A DNA stretch of 64,000 nucleotides. It comes from Polaribacter butkevichii (GTDB taxonomy: Bacteria; Bacteroidota; Bacteroidia; Flavobacteriales; Flavobacteriaceae). Where the stretch lies: the NCBI RefSeq assembly GCF_038024105.1, contig NZ_CP150661.1, positions 3,563,501-3,627,500 on the forward strand, given 5' to 3'. Both the position numbers and the translations under genes were made by a program. This document shows, one piece after another, positions 25,704 through 36,914 of this stretch; the stretch's first letter is position 1, and each line of letters starts with the position of its first letter. A model generated the notes under the pieces. The model ran no database searches. It saw only the letters and a list, made by a program, of their open reading frames with translations, and had not been told where the DNA came from.

Positions 25704-26594
25704 ATGAAGTTTTTTTTAATTCCCCTTGCTTTTATTTTCTTTAGCTACAATTTTACTTTTGCTCAATCTTCTAAAGGGTTTCCAAAAGAATATAAGGTTC
25801 TAAATGTAAAACCGTCTACTACAGATTCTAAAATTAAAGAAGCAAATTCGCCTCACTTAATTGTTTATAACCCAGAAGCAAAACAAGGTAAACTATTATT
25901 TTTTATGCCAGGAACAGGAGGAGTTGCTTTAAAAGGACCTCGTGCATTATTTGCTACAGCTGTTTCTCAAGGATATCGTGTTATTAATATATCTTATATA
26001 AATAGGCCTGCAGTTGCTCAAATATGTAGGGGAGATAATTTATTAGAAAACACTAATTGTACTGCAGAATTTAGAACAAAACGTATTTATGGTGATACTA
26101 AGTTTTCATTAATTAAAGATGAGCCACAAGATGCTATTGTACGTAGATTAACAAAGTTGTTACTTTATCTTTCTGAGAATGATAAGGATGGAAACTGGGA
26201 CTTTTATTTAGAAAATGGTGCTCCAAAATGGAGTGAAATAGCCGTTTCAGGTCAATCTCAAGGAGGTGGAATGGCAGCTTTTATAGCGCAAGAACACTTG
26301 GTTGCTAGAGTTATAGATTTTTCTGGCGGTTGGGATTATTCAGAAGGAAAAAAGATTGCAAAATGGTATTCTAATAAAAGTATAACACCTGCAAATCTTT
26401 GGTACGGAACATATCATGCAAAAGAGCCGAATGCAAAAATAATTAAAGAAACATACTATGCTTTGGGTATTCCAGAAAATCAAATTTATGAGTTTAATTT
26501 ACCAGTTCCCAAAGGAAAAAAAGGACATTCTAATGGTGTTAGAAATACAGGGTATAGAACTCAGTGGATTGAATTATTAGGTAAAGGAAATTAA
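25704..26594 (+). CDS. Secreted alpha/beta-hydrolase-like protein
   Basis: A 296-residue protein with a Sec signal peptide (MKFFLIPLAFIFFSYNFTFAQ). The nucleophile elbow is GQSQGGG at about residue 189, with an early PGTGG oxyanion-type loop and a possible catalytic His in KKGHSNGV near the C-terminus. It resembles uncharacterised periplasmic BPSS1187-like hydrolases. It sits between a sulfatase maturase and a sulfatase, so an esterase acting on a substituted polysaccharide is a reasonable guess, but substrate evidence is absent. Confidence 0.7.
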   Translation: MKFFLIPLAFIFFSYNFTFAQSSKGFPKEYKVLNVKPSTTDSKIKEANSPHLIVYNPEAKQGKLLFFMPGTGGVALKGPRALFATAVSQGYRVINISYINRPAVAQICRGDNLLENTNCTAEFRTKRIYGDTKFSLIKDEPQDAIVRRLTKLLLYLSENDKDGNWDFYLENGAPKWSEIAVSGQSQGGGMAAFIAQEHLVARVIDFSGGWDYSEGKKIAKWYSNKSITPANLWYGTYHAKEPNAKIIKETYYALGIPENQIYEFNLPVPKGKKGHSNGVRNTGYRTQWIELLGKGN

Positions 26595-26632
26595 GAATAG
26601 CGTAAAATAATTTACAAAAACCAATAAAATAT

Positions 26633-28201
26633 ATGAGAATTTTACTATTGTTAATTTCTCTATCTTTTTTAAATACGTCTTGTGATAAAAAAAAGAAAGA
26701 GATTGCTATACAAAAACCTAATATCATTTTTTTATCAATAGATGATTTAAGAGCAGATCTTGGTGTTTACGGAAATGAAGAAATAAAAACGCCTAACATA
26801 GATGCTTTGGCAGCCAAATCAATGGTAATGTTAAATACACATGCACAAGCTGCTGTTTGTGCACCTTCAAGAGCAAGTGTGTTATTAGGCTATAGGCCAG
26901 ATTCTACAAGAGTTTGGCATTTGGGAGATAAATTTAGAGAGATAAATCCTAGCGCTGTTACCATGCCGCAATTTTTTCATAAAGCAGGATATTACACAGT
27001 AAATATTGGTAAAATTTTTCATAATTATATGCCAGATTCTATTTCTTGGGATGAACCAGATTTAAAACCTTTTCCATACAATACAAAAGAATATAAGAAA
27101 AGAGATGCTGAGACTTATTATTATACGGAAGAGGCCTTAAAAGACCAGAAAATAAAAAGAGCTATTTTATTAGAGAAAAGAAAAGGGAAAAAAGTATATG
27201 GTGATGGCTGGAACAGAGGGCCTGCCTTAGAAAGTGCAGATGCTCCAGATTCTTTATATTATGATGCAATGCAAACGCAATTGGCATTAAAAACTTTAGA
27301 TAGAATTAAGGATAAAAAAACACCTTTTTTTCTGGGACTAGGTTTGTATAGACCCCATCTTCCTTTTGTTGCCCCAAAAAAATATTGGGATTTATATCCT
27401 GTAGGTTCTGTGTCTCCAGCAGCAAACCCTAAGTTGCCAAAGAATGCGCCTGTAATGTCTGCAAATGCAAATTATGAGTTAAGAGCGTATACTAATCCAC
27501 ATAAAATTGGCAGACCAGAAGACGAGCCTTTGCCAGAAGCGTATGCAGATTCTTTAAAAAGAGGTTATTATGCAAGTGTAAGTTTTATTGATGCTTGTGT
27601 AGGTAAATTGGTAAAAGGTTTAAAAGAAAGAAGCTTATATGAAAATACCGTAATTGTTTTATGGGGAGATCATGGATGGAAATTAGGCGATCATAATGGT
27701 TGGGGAAAAATGACTAATTTTTATATCGATACTCACGTGCCATTGATAATCAAAGGAGCATATCAAAAAGAAGGAAAACGTATTGAAGCACTTTCTGAAT
27801 TGGTAGATATATTTCCTACATTATGTGATTTAACAGGAGTTGATAAAGCTAATTATTTAGAAGGTACAAGTTTAGTACCCGTTTTTGAGAATCCAGATTT
27901 AGAATGGAAAGATGCTGTTTTTACACAATTTAGAAGACGTAAACGTATTTCTAAAGATGGCAATGAATACATGGGGTATTCTATGCAAACCAAACAATAT
28001 CATTATATAGAGTGGTATTTATGGGATAATGATAAAAAACAAAAAGGAGATTTTGCAGCCACAGAATTATACGATCATTATGTAGATGCTAACGAAACGG
28101 TTAATGTTGCAAATAATACTGATATGGTTGAAATTGTTAAAGGTTTATCAAAAAAACTAGCTAAAGGTTGGAAAGGTGCATTGCCCAAAAGTATCTTGTA
28201 A
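26633..28201 (+). CDS. Type I sulfatase lipoprotein, iduronate-2-sulfatase-like
   Basis: A 522-residue sulfatase with a lipoprotein signal (Cys17 in LNTSC). Metal-binding Asp37-Asp38 lie in IIFLSIDDLRADLG. The activation motif is Cys76-Ala-Pro-Ser-Arg in AAVCAPSRASVLLG, whose Cys is converted to formylglycine. GYRPDSTRVWHL and GDHGWKLGDHNGWGKMTN resemble iduronate-2-sulfatase relatives (the S1_7-like type). Substrate probably a sulfated polysaccharide from algae or animals. It follows the hydrolase by 38 bp and is 29 bp ahead of the racemase gene, so the three are likely cotranscribed. Confidence 0.9.
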   Translation: MRILLLLISLSFLNTSCDKKKKEIAIQKPNIIFLSIDDLRADLGVYGNEEIKTPNIDALAAKSMVMLNTHAQAAVCAPSRASVLLGYRPDSTRVWHLGDKFREINPSAVTMPQFFHKAGYYTVNIGKIFHNYMPDSISWDEPDLKPFPYNTKEYKKRDAETYYYTEEALKDQKIKRAILLEKRKGKKVYGDGWNRGPALESADAPDSLYYDAMQTQLALKTLDRIKDKKTPFFLGLGLYRPHLPFVAPKKYWDLYPVGSVSPAANPKLPKNAPVMSANANYELRAYTNPHKIGRPEDEPLPEAYADSLKRGYYASVSFIDACVGKLVKGLKERSLYENTVIVLWGDHGWKLGDHNGWGKMTNFYIDTHVPLIIKGAYQKEGKRIEALSELVDIFPTLCDLTGVDKANYLEGTSLVPVFENPDLEWKDAVFTQFRRRKRISKDGNEYMGYSMQTKQYHYIEWYLWDNDKKQKGDFAATELYDHYVDANETVNVANNTDMVEIVKGLSKKLAKGWKGALPKSIL

Positions 28202-28230
28202 TCAATTTATATAGCAAATAAAGTTTAAAA

Positions 28231-29064
28231 TTGAGTATTTGTAGTTTTATTTGTTTGATGTCTTGTAAAAAAGAAGCAGAAAAAGTAGAAACGATAGTAA
28301 AAGTAAAACCTAAAACAATATTAAGTACAAAAACGGAAATGGAACATAAAAAATTACCTCACCAAAACATGAAAAAATTAGGGTTAATAGGTGGTACTTC
28401 TTGGCATTCTACAGTAGAATATTATGCGGCAATAAATCAGTCTATTAATGATTATTATGGTAATAATACAAATCCGCCTTTAACAGTGTATACTATTAAT
28501 CAGGCAGCTGTACATCAATTTCAGAAAGAAGATAAGTGGGATTCTATTGCGCTCATGCTAACGGAGGGAGCAGAGAGTTTACAACAAGGAGGAGCAACAG
28601 CGGTTATGTTTTGCGCCAATACACCTCATAAAGTATTTGATAAAGTGCAAGCTCAATTAAATTTTCCTGTAATTCATATTGGCGACGCAACTGCCAAAGA
28701 AATTCTGAAAAAAGGAATTAAAAGTGTAGGCTTTTTAGGGACAATTTATACCATGGAAGGAGATTTTATCACCAAAAGAATTGCTGATAATGGTATTGAT
28801 GTTTTGGTGCCAGAAAAACAAGAAGTACTTGTAGAATTACAAAGAATTATAGAAGAAGAATTAACCTATGGTATGGTAAAACCGGCTTCTAAAAAGTACG
28901 TACTTAACGTTATTAAAAATTTGGTAGATAGAGGTGCAGAAGGTGTTGTTTTAGGTTGTACAGAATTTCCTTTAATGATTTTTGATGAAGATTTAAAAAT
29001 ACCCGTATTTGATACTACAGAAATTCACTCAAAAGCGGCAGTTGATTATATTTTAAGTGAATAA
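28231..29064 (+). CDS. Aspartate/glutamate racemase-family protein with lipoprotein-like N-terminus
   Basis: The 240-residue core (from KKLGLIGGTSWHSTVEYY) is a PLP-independent aspartate/glutamate racemase with both catalytic cysteines: Cys128 in MFCANTPH and Cys243 in VLGCTEFP. In front of it is an unusual about 45-residue segment reading SICSFICLMSCKKEAEKVE, like the end of a lipoprotein signal (LMSC) plus linker. The only start that includes it is TTG at 28231, since an in-frame TAA is at 28219-28221. Alternative cytosolic starts are ATG at 28258 and 28339. If exported, it would be a periplasmic racemase, unusual for the family. Cotranscribed with the sulfatase. Confidence 0.75.
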   Translation: MSICSFICLMSCKKEAEKVETIVKVKPKTILSTKTEMEHKKLPHQNMKKLGLIGGTSWHSTVEYYAAINQSINDYYGNNTNPPLTVYTINQAAVHQFQKEDKWDSIALMLTEGAESLQQGGATAVMFCANTPHKVFDKVQAQLNFPVIHIGDATAKEILKKGIKSVGFLGTIYTMEGDFITKRIADNGIDVLVPEKQEVLVELQRIIEEELTYGMVKPASKKYVLNVIKNLVDRGAEGVVLGCTEFPLMIFDEDLKIPVFDTTEIHSKAAVDYILSE

Positions 29065-29094
29065 AGCTTGCAAAAATATTTTATTATTAAAACC

Positions 29095-29127
29095 AAAAAA
29101 CCTTGATGAATTTTATCAAGGTTTTTT
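29095..29127 (+). terminator. Intrinsic terminator after the racemase gene
   Basis: A 13-bp stem aaaaaaccttgat/atcaaggtttttt (29095-29107 with 29115-29127) with a 7-nt loop and T-tail, 30 bp after the stop codon. Confidence 0.88.
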
Positions 29128-29478
29128 TGGTTTAGTTGAGGTGTTTTATCTTTGAGGTATAAAAAAGTGTTACCAAGACAAAAAGTAAGATTTATAATCT
29201 TTATCTAATTACTGCAAGTATTTTAATGTTACAATCTTATTCTTTAATATCTTGTTTATTGTAAATAATATGTTTTAAATAGTTGTTTAAGAGTGTTTTA
29301 TGTGTTGGGTGTTACGGGTGTTTTATATTTGTTTCTTCATGTGAATTTACAATTGATGCAACATTTTAACCCCCTTTTTGATAAAGCCGTTTCTTTGTTT
29401 TATTCTAATTTTGAAAATAGGGAACGCTCTTCTTTATTTTAGTAAAGAAAGTAAATAGTTAAAATAAATAAATTATAA
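29128..29478. other. Intergenic region upstream of the GH2/sulfatase pseudogene
   Basis: About 350 bp without a gene. It contains TTG (29305-29307), a 16-nt spacer and TATATTTG (29324-29331), a good Bacteroidota promoter candidate on the plus strand, which would give a leader of about 145 nt before the pseudogene's ATG at 29479. Confidence 0.45.
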
Positions 29479-31131
<1,653 letters not shown>

Positions 31132-31575
31132 TTAGAAATTTGGTATTGTATTCAAATTCCCCCAAAAGAATTAAATTTTGAATTTAGTTCACCTTAACTT
31201 AAGTTATTTTAACTTAAAAGTAAATGCTCATTTGTTTCATTACAAATGAGCATTTTATTTTTATATTGATACTAGTTTTTAGCAGAATGTTTGTTAAATT
31301 CAGTAAGTATGTTTTAGTTGTTTTTTTGATGTTGATAAAACGATCTTGTTATCATTTAAAAGGTAAAGGCGTTTTTTATAACCTTAATATATGCTTAGTA
31401 AAGGTTAAAAGAAGTGTTTTTTTTAGTAGCTCTATGTAAAAAAGTGTTCTTAATTTCTGTTTTAATAGAAGTAAAAGAAAGTTAATCGTATTAAAAATTA
31501 CGATGAAAGCATATCTTGATGTCAAAAATAAATGACAAATTATAATAAAAATTAGTACACTTAAGGTTAAAGTGT
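31132..31575. other. Intergenic region between the pseudogene and the Crp/Fnr gene
   Basis: About 440 bp with a terminator near 31222 and otherwise only AT-rich sequence. A 71-codon frame at 31224-31439 begins inside the terminator hairpin and codes for a Phe/Val-rich string unlike any known protein; it is probably not a gene. No recognisable remnant of further polysaccharide genes was found. Confidence 0.5.
31222..31260 (+). terminator. Intrinsic terminator after the pseudogene
   Basis: A perfect 14-bp stem aaatgctcatttgt/acaaatgagcattt (31222-31235 with 31242-31255), 6-nt loop, T-rich tail. Confidence 0.88.
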
Positions 31576-32262
31576 TTAAAAACCTTGTGCAATTTTATCT
31601 AATTCATTTCTATCAAGTATCGAAATATCTTTCCCTTTAAACTCAATAATTTTTTTCTTTTTAAAATCAGATAATAAACGAATTGCAGATTCTGTAGCAG
31701 TACCTATAATATTGGCAATATCTTCTCTAGAAAGATGAATGTCTATGGTGTTTTCTGCATTTGTACCAAATTTATCAAGTAGTTTTAAAAGCGTTTCTGC
31801 CAAACGTTGTTTTACCGTTTTTTGAGCCATATCAACAATCACATTGTCTGCTTGTTTTAGGGTCTGAGCCATGTCTTTAAGCACACTCATAGTAAAATTA
31901 GGGTTTTTTGATAGATCTTTCAGAATTTCTTCTTTCGGAATAAAACACACTTGCATGTCATTTAAAGCAACGGCTTTAAGGTTAGAAGCTTCGTCAGAAA
32001 TTAAGCTTCTTTCTCCTAATAAATCGCCTCTAGTAACCAAACTAATAATTTGATTTCTACCATTTTCACTCATTTTAGAGACTTTACAAACCCCTTCTTT
32101 TATACAGAAAATGCCTTTTAGGCGTTCTCCTTCTTCAAAAATAGCCTCACCTTTTTTAACAACTCTCGATGTTTTACAATTAGTCATCTTAACCAACTCC
32201 TCTCTGCTTAAGTGCTTTATAGAATTTAGTTGACGAATAATACATTGCTCACATTTACTCAT
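31576..32262 (-). CDS. Crp/Fnr-family transcriptional regulator (Fnr-like)
   Basis: A 228-residue regulator: N-terminal CKCEQC-type start (Cys4 and Cys7), cyclic-nucleotide-binding-like beta roll (KKGEAIFEEGERLKGIFCIKEGVCKVSK), long dimer helix, and a winged helix-turn-helix (LSREDIANIIGTATESAIRLLSDFKKKKII). Additional cysteines at about 28, 52, 59 and 107 make an oxygen-sensing iron-sulfur cluster possible, though the spacing differs from E. coli FNR. It is divergent from ccoI and 105 bp from it. A Fnr-type palindrome lies between them, and a matching one precedes the cco operon, so it most likely controls microaerobic respiration. Confidence 0.88.
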   Translation of the reverse strand: MSKCEQCIIRQLNSIKHLSREELVKMTNCKTSRVVKKGEAIFEEGERLKGIFCIKEGVCKVSKMSENGRNQIISLVTRGDLLGERSLISDEASNLKAVALNDMQVCFIPKEEILKDLSKNPNFTMSVLKDMAQTLKQADNVIVDMAQKTVKQRLAETLLKLLDKFGTNAENTIDIHLSREDIANIIGTATESAIRLLSDFKKKKIIEFKGKDISILDRNELDKIAQGF

Positions 32263-32285
32263 AATGACTACTGGTATTTGGGTAT

Positions 32286-32293
32286 CAAATATA
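32286..32293 (-). promoter_or_regulatory. -7 promoter element of the fnr-like gene
   Basis: On the minus strand TATATTTG, ending 23 nt before the ATG at 32262. The palindrome at 32297-32320 lies immediately upstream of it, covering the -33 region, so binding there should repress this promoter. Confidence 0.55.
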
Positions 32294-32296
32294 TTA

Positions 32297-32320
32297 AAAA
32301 TGTGATAAATATCATGTTTT
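32297..32320. promoter_or_regulatory. Fnr-type box between fnr and ccoI
   Basis: AAAATGTGAT, AAAT, ATCATGTTTT: imperfect inverted repeat of the FNR form TTGAT-N4-ATCAA. The right half matches the perfect box upstream of ccoS (36915-36938) at 9 of 10 positions. Its centre is 37.5 bp before the end of the ccoI -7 element, the class II activator position. Confidence 0.65.
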
Positions 32321-32338
32321 AAAACGTGATTCTTATTG

Positions 32339-32346
32339 TAAATTTG
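32339..32346 (+). promoter_or_regulatory. -7 promoter element of ccoI
   Basis: TAAATTTG, matching TAnnTTTG, 20 nt before the ATG at 32367. No TTG is present at -33; the Fnr-type box takes that place, as expected for an activator-dependent promoter. Confidence 0.6.
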
Positions 32347-32366
32347 TAAAAGGCAAAAGAGTAAAT

Positions 32367-34742
32367 ATGAATTCTACACATTGTTATCATTGTGGTGATT
32401 CTTGTGACGATAATTTAATTGAATTTGACGGTAAAAGTTTCTGTTGTAACGGTTGTAAAACGGTTTATGAAATTTTTTCTGAGAATGATTTAACTTGTTA
32501 CTACAATTTTCAAGACAATCCTGGGGCAATTCCGACTGAAATTCAAGGAAAATATGATTTCTTGGACAATGCCGAAATAGCAGAAAAACTATTGGATTTT
32601 AATGATGGTAATACACAAATAGCAACTTTATACATACCACATATTCATTGTAGTTCTTGTATTTGGGTGCTAGAAAACTTACATAAGTTAAATAAAAAGG
32701 TTTCTTCATCTCAAGTAGATTTTCCAAAGAAAAAAGTAAGAGTTACTTTTAATTCAGAAGAAACTACGCTAAAAGAAATAGTACTGCTTTTAAGTGCTAT
32801 TGGTTACGAACCTTATATTAGTTTAGAGGATTATGAAAGCGGAAAAAAAGCGGTAGATAGAAGCTTAATTTATAAGTTAGGTATTGCTGGTTTTGCTTTT
32901 GGTAACGTTATGTTTTTATCGTTTCCAGAATATTTTGAAGTAGATGGTTTTTGGATAGAAAAATACAAACATATCTTTAGATGGTTAATGTTTTCATTTT
33001 CTTTACCAGTTGTATTTTATGCAGGGCAAGATTATTTTATATCTGCTTTTAAAGGTATTCGTTCTAAAATATTAAATATTGATGTTCCTATAGCACTAGG
33101 TATTTCGGTATTGTTTATCCGAAGTTGTGTTGAAATTATTTTTAATTTAGGGGCAGGTTTTTTTGATAGTTTAACCGGTTTGGTTTTCTTTCTTTTATTA
33201 GGAAAGTTTTTTCAACAAAAAACATATAATTTTTTGTCGTTTGAGCGTGATTATAAATCGTATTTCCCTATTGCAGTAACACGTATTTCATCTAAAGGAA
33301 AAGAAGAAAACGTTGCTATTTATGATATAGAAAAAGGAGATCGGTTGTTAATTAGAAACCAAGAGTTAATACCTACAGACGGAATTCTAATTAACGGTAA
33401 TGCAGATATAGATTATAGTTTTGTTACCGGAGAAGCAGTGCCAGTGTCTAAAAAATCTGGAGATAAATTATTTGCCGGTGGTAAACAACTTTCTGGGGTC
33501 TTAGAAATGGAAGTTTTGGCATCGGTTTCTCAAAGTTATTTAACCCAATTATGGAGTAATGATGTTTTTAATAAAGACAATAAGTCGCACTTTAAAACAG
33601 TTACAGATAAAATTAGTAAAAACTTTACCATTATTGTATTGTCTATAGCTTTTTTAGCAACTGCGTTTTGGCTGTATTTTGATGCTAGTAAGGCTTTAAA
33701 TGTATTTACTGCAGTTTTAATAATTGCTTGTCCTTGTGCCATTGCCTTGGCTGCTCCGTTTACTTTAGGTAATATGTTACGACTTTTTGGGAAAGAGAAA
33801 TTTTATTTAAAAAACGCAACTGTTGTAGAGCGGTTAGCGGCAATAGATACTATTATTTTTGATAAAACAGGTACGCTAACAACGCATAAAGAAAACACTA
33901 TTTCTTATGACGGGATTCCATTAAATGAAGTAGAAAAAAGCATTTTAAAAAGCGCTTTAAGAGCCTCTAATCATCCGTTAAGTAGAACTTTGTACAACTC
34001 TTTAGAAGAAGTAAAAACTTTAGCAATAACAGATTATAAAGAAATTATTGGTAAAGGAATAGAGGTTTCTTATAAAAACTTTCAATTAAAGTTAGGATCA
34101 TCTTCTTTTGTTAAAAATAATGATGATAAATCAACTTTAGACACAGCCGTTTATGTTGGTATTAATGATGACTATAAAGGAAAGTTTACCTTTAAAAATT
34201 CTTACAGAAAAGGGGTAAAAGATTTGTTTAATACTTTAAAAAGCAGTTTTAATTTAGCAGTTGTTTCTGGTGATAATGAAGGCGAAAGGGGTTTTCTAAA
34301 AGAATTCTTACCAGAAGGCACAAATTTATTGTTCAATCAAAAACCAGAAGATAAATTAAACGTTGTTGCAAATCTGCAAAAAGAAAATAAAAAAGTGGTA
34401 ATGATTGGTGATGGTTTAAATGATGCTGGTGCTTTGGCACAAAGTGATGTTGGTATTGCTTTGTCAGAAAACATCAATGTGTTTTCTCCTGCATGTGACG
34501 GAATTTTAGATGCATCAAAGTTTAATAAATTAGGGAAATATATAAAGGCTTCTAAAAAAGCGATTAAAATTATAAAATACAGTTTTATACTATCTTTATG
34601 TTACAATGTAATCGGGTTGTATTTTGCGGTAACAGGGCAATTAATACCTGTAATGGCAGCTATTTTAATGCCTTTAAGTTCTATTAGTATTGTAGTTTTT
34701 ACAACAATTTCCACCAATTTATTGGGAAAAAAAATTAAATAA
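32367..34742 (+). CDS. ccoI: cbb3 oxidase copper-transporting P-type ATPase
   Basis: A 791-residue P1B ATPase of the CcoI/FixI group, which exports copper across the membrane for the CuB site of cbb3 oxidase. The N-terminus has the CcoI-type Cys cluster ([18 protein letters not shown]) and a heavy-metal domain with IHCSSCIW. Later come the transport motif [14 protein letters not shown], phosphorylation site [10 protein letters not shown] locus SNHPLSRTL and [12 protein letters not shown]. All catalytic elements are intact. It is followed after 2 bp by deoD and lies upstream of hemN and the cco structural genes. Confidence 0.95.
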   Translation: MNSTHCYHCGDSCDDNLIEFDGKSFCCNGCKTVYEIFSENDLTCYYNFQDNPGAIPTEIQGKYDFLDNAEIAEKLLDFNDGNTQIATLYIPHIHCSSCIWVLENLHKLNKKVSSSQVDFPKKKVRVTFNSEETTLKEIVLLLSAIGYEPYISLEDYESGKKAVDRSLIYKLGIAGFAFGNVMFLSFPEYFEVDGFWIEKYKHIFRWLMFSFSLPVVFYAGQDYFISAFKGIRSKILNIDVPIALGISVLFIRSCVEIIFNLGAGFFDSLTGLVFFLLLGKFFQQKTYNFLSFERDYKSYFPIAVTRISSKGKEENVAIYDIEKGDRLLIRNQELIPTDGILINGNADIDYSFVTGEAVPVSKKSGDKLFAGGKQLSGVLEMEVLASVSQSYLTQLWSNDVFNKDNKSHFKTVTDKISKNFTIIVLSIAFLATAFWLYFDASKALNVFTAVLIIACPCAIALAAPFTLGNMLRLFGKEKFYLKNATVVERLAAIDTIIFDKTGTLTTHKENTISYDGIPLNEVEKSILKSALRASNHPLSRTLYNSLEEVKTLAITDYKEIIGKGIEVSYKNFQLKLGSSSFVKNNDDKSTLDTAVYVGINDDYKGKFTFKNSYRKGVKDLFNTLKSSFNLAVVSGDNEGERGFLKEFLPEGTNLLFNQKPEDKLNVVANLQKENKKVVMIGDGLNDAGALAQSDVGIALSENINVFSPACDGILDASKFNKLGKYIKASKKAIKIIKYSFILSLCYNVIGLYFAVTGQLIPVMAAILMPLSSISIVVFTTISTNLLGKKIK

Positions 34743-34744
34743 TT

Positions 34745-35443
34745 ATGAGTGTACATATCGCAGCCAAAAAAGGAGAAATTGCAGAAACAGTGCTGTTACC
34801 TGGAGATCCTATGAGAGCAAAATGGATTGCAGATACTTTTTTAAAAGATAGTATTCAATATAATGACGTACGTGGAATGTTAGGGTTTACCGGTACTTAT
34901 AAAGGTAAAAGAATATCTGTGCAAGGTACTGGTATGGGAATACCTTCTACATTAATTTATGCTACAGAATTAATAACAGAATACGGTGTTAAAAACTTAA
35001 TTAGAGTTGGTTCTGCAGGTTCTTATCAAAAGGAAGTAAAAATTAGAGATATTGTTTTGGCAATGGCAGCTTCTACAAATTCTGGTTTAAATACCATCCG
35101 TTTTAACGGAGCAGATTATGCGCCAACAGCGAGTTTTAAGTTATTTCAAAAAGCTGTTGAAATTGCAAAAGAAAAAAATATTGTGGTAAAAGCTGGTGGA
35201 ATTTTAAGTTCTGATGAGTTTTATGCAGATGAGTTTGATAGCTATAAAAAATGGGCAGATTATGGTGTTTTGTGTGTAGAAATGGAAACCTCTGGCTTGT
35301 ATACAGTAGCAGCAAAACACAATGTAAACGCCTTGTCTATTTTAACAATTTCAGATAGTTTGGTAACTAAAGAAAGAACTACGGCAGAAGAAAGAGAGCA
35401 AACCTTTAAAGAAATGATAGAAATTGCTTTAGAATTGGGGTAA
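34745..35443 (+). CDS. deoD: Purine-nucleoside phosphorylase, DeoD type
   Basis: A 232-residue hexameric-type nucleoside phosphorylase cleaving purine (deoxy)nucleosides with phosphate. Signatures are [17 protein letters not shown] (phosphate site Gly/Arg), [24 protein letters not shown] and the nucleoside-binding VEMETSGLY, with the catalytic Asp in ISDSLVT. The gene is an odd guest in the cco region, starting 2 bp after ccoI, so it shares the Fnr-dependent transcript. Confidence 0.94.
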   Translation: MSVHIAAKKGEIAETVLLPGDPMRAKWIADTFLKDSIQYNDVRGMLGFTGTYKGKRISVQGTGMGIPSTLIYATELITEYGVKNLIRVGSAGSYQKEVKIRDIVLAMAASTNSGLNTIRFNGADYAPTASFKLFQKAVEIAKEKNIVVKAGGILSSDEFYADEFDSYKKWADYGVLCVEMETSGLYTVAAKHNVNALSILTISDSLVTKERTTAEEREQTFKEMIEIALELG

Positions 35444-35449
35444 GATAGT

Positions 35450-35512
35450 AAATGTCTCCTCGAGAGCAGTCGAGAGGTTAATTAGGTCTCGACTGCGCTC
35501 GACCTGACAAAA
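35450..35512. repeat. GC-rich palindromic repeat, copy 1
   Basis: A 63-bp element between deoD and hemN whose arms tcgagagcagtcgaga and tctcgactgcgctcga form a 16-bp stem with one mismatch. It is nearly identical to the copy at 53054-53117. It begins 6 nt after the deoD stop and ends 11 nt before the hemN ATG, so it would be part of the mRNA just upstream of the hemN start. Confidence 0.85.
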
Positions 35513-35523
35513 AGTTAAACAAA

Positions 35524-36894
35524 ATGAAAAAATCATTAGTACAAAAATATAATATTCCTGGGCCAAGATACACCAGTTATCCAACCGTTCCTTATTGGAA
35601 CAAAGCAGGAATAGATAAACAAGATTGGATACAATCTTTTCAAACTTCATTTAAAGAAAGTAATTCGTCAGAAGGAATAAGTGTTTATATCCATTTGCCT
35701 TTTTGTGAGAGTTTGTGTACGTTTTGTGCGTGTCATAAACACATTACAAAGCGTCATGAAGTAGAAGATGAGTATATAGATACCGTTTTAAAAGAATGGA
35801 AATTGTATGTTGCCTTGGTAGATGAAATTCCGGTTATTAAAGAATTACATTTAGGTGGAGGAACGCCTACTTTTTTCTCAAAAGAAAACTTAAAATATTT
35901 AATGGATGGTATTTTTAAAATCGCCAAAAAACATCCAGCATCAGAATTTAGTTTCGAGGGGCATCCAAATAATACCACTAAAGAACAGTTGCAAACGTTG
36001 TTTGATGCAGGTTTTACAAGAGTAAGTTTTGGTGTACAAGATTATAATGAAAAAGTTCAAAAAGCAATTCATAGAGTTCAACCTTTCGAAGCAGTAGAAC
36101 AAGTAACCAAATGGTCTAGAGAAATAGGATATACGTCTGTAAGTCACGATTTAATTTTCGGATTGCCACATCAAACCAAAGAAAACGTCATTTACAGTAT
36201 TAATAAAACCAAAGAATTACAACCAGATAGAATTTCATTTTACAGTTACGCTCATGTACCTTGGGTAAAAGGAGTAGGACAAAGAGGTTTTAATGAAGAC
36301 GATTTGCCTAAGAATGATGAAAAAAGAGAACTTTACGAAATAGGGAAAGAACTTTTTGCAGAATTGGGGTATGTAGAAATTGGGATGGATCATTTTGCTT
36401 TAAAAACAGATAGTTTGTTTAAGGCAACCATCAACAAAACCTTGCATAGAAATTTTATGGGGTATACTGCCAATAAAACCCAGTTAATGGTTGGTTTAGG
36501 AATGTCTGCAATTTCAGATTCTTGGTATGCCTTTGCCCAAAATGTAAAAACAGTAAAAGAATATCAGAAGATTGTTAATGAAGGAGAAATTCCAATTTTT
36601 AGAGGACACCTTTTATCCGAAGAAGATAGAATTATTAGAAAACATATTTTAAATATTATGTGTCATTTTTCCACTTCGTGGGATGAGGAATCTATGAGGA
36701 TCAATAATATTGAGATGCATTTAGGATTATTACAAGAAATGGAACAAGATGGTTTGGTCAAAATTGATTTAAAATCAAAATCATTAGCAGTGCCAGAAGC
36801 GGCAAGACCTTATGTAAGAAACATTTGTATGGCTTTTGATTTGCATTTGTTAAAAAATAAACCAAAAACACAGTTGTTTTCGATGACTATTTAA
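35524..36894 (+). CDS. hemN: Oxygen-independent coproporphyrinogen III oxidase
   Basis: A 456-residue radical-SAM enzyme that decarboxylates coproporphyrinogen III to protoporphyrinogen IX when oxygen is low. The iron-sulfur motif CxxxCxxC is C-ESL-C-TF-C at about residues 61-68 in PFCESLCTFCACHKH; GGGTPTFFS and the C-terminal HemN domain are intact. Heme supply fits the adjacent cbb3 oxidase genes. It is transcribed after deoD, with the palindromic repeat in between. Confidence 0.95.
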   Translation: MKKSLVQKYNIPGPRYTSYPTVPYWNKAGIDKQDWIQSFQTSFKESNSSEGISVYIHLPFCESLCTFCACHKHITKRHEVEDEYIDTVLKEWKLYVALVDEIPVIKELHLGGGTPTFFSKENLKYLMDGIFKIAKKHPASEFSFEGHPNNTTKEQLQTLFDAGFTRVSFGVQDYNEKVQKAIHRVQPFEAVEQVTKWSREIGYTSVSHDLIFGLPHQTKENVIYSINKTKELQPDRISFYSYAHVPWVKGVGQRGFNEDDLPKNDEKRELYEIGKELFAELGYVEIGMDHFALKTDSLFKATINKTLHRNFMGYTANKTQLMVGLGMSAISDSWYAFAQNVKTVKEYQKIVNEGEIPIFRGHLLSEEDRIIRKHILNIMCHFSTSWDEESMRINNIEMHLGLLQEMEQDGLVKIDLKSKSLAVPEAARPYVRNICMAFDLHLLKNKPKTQLFSMTI

Positions 36895-36914
36895 CAGAAA
36901 ATTAAGATATTTAC

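Noticed and set aside
31224..31439. A 71-codon frame after the pseudogene
   Set aside because: It starts inside a terminator hairpin, has no promoter element and codes for a low-complexity Phe/Val/Lys string.
35429..35650. A 73-codon frame on the minus strand overlapping deoD, the repeat and hemN
   Set aside because: It runs through the palindromic repeat and the antisense of hemN; its peptide has no protein-like features. It is a by-product of the repeat.
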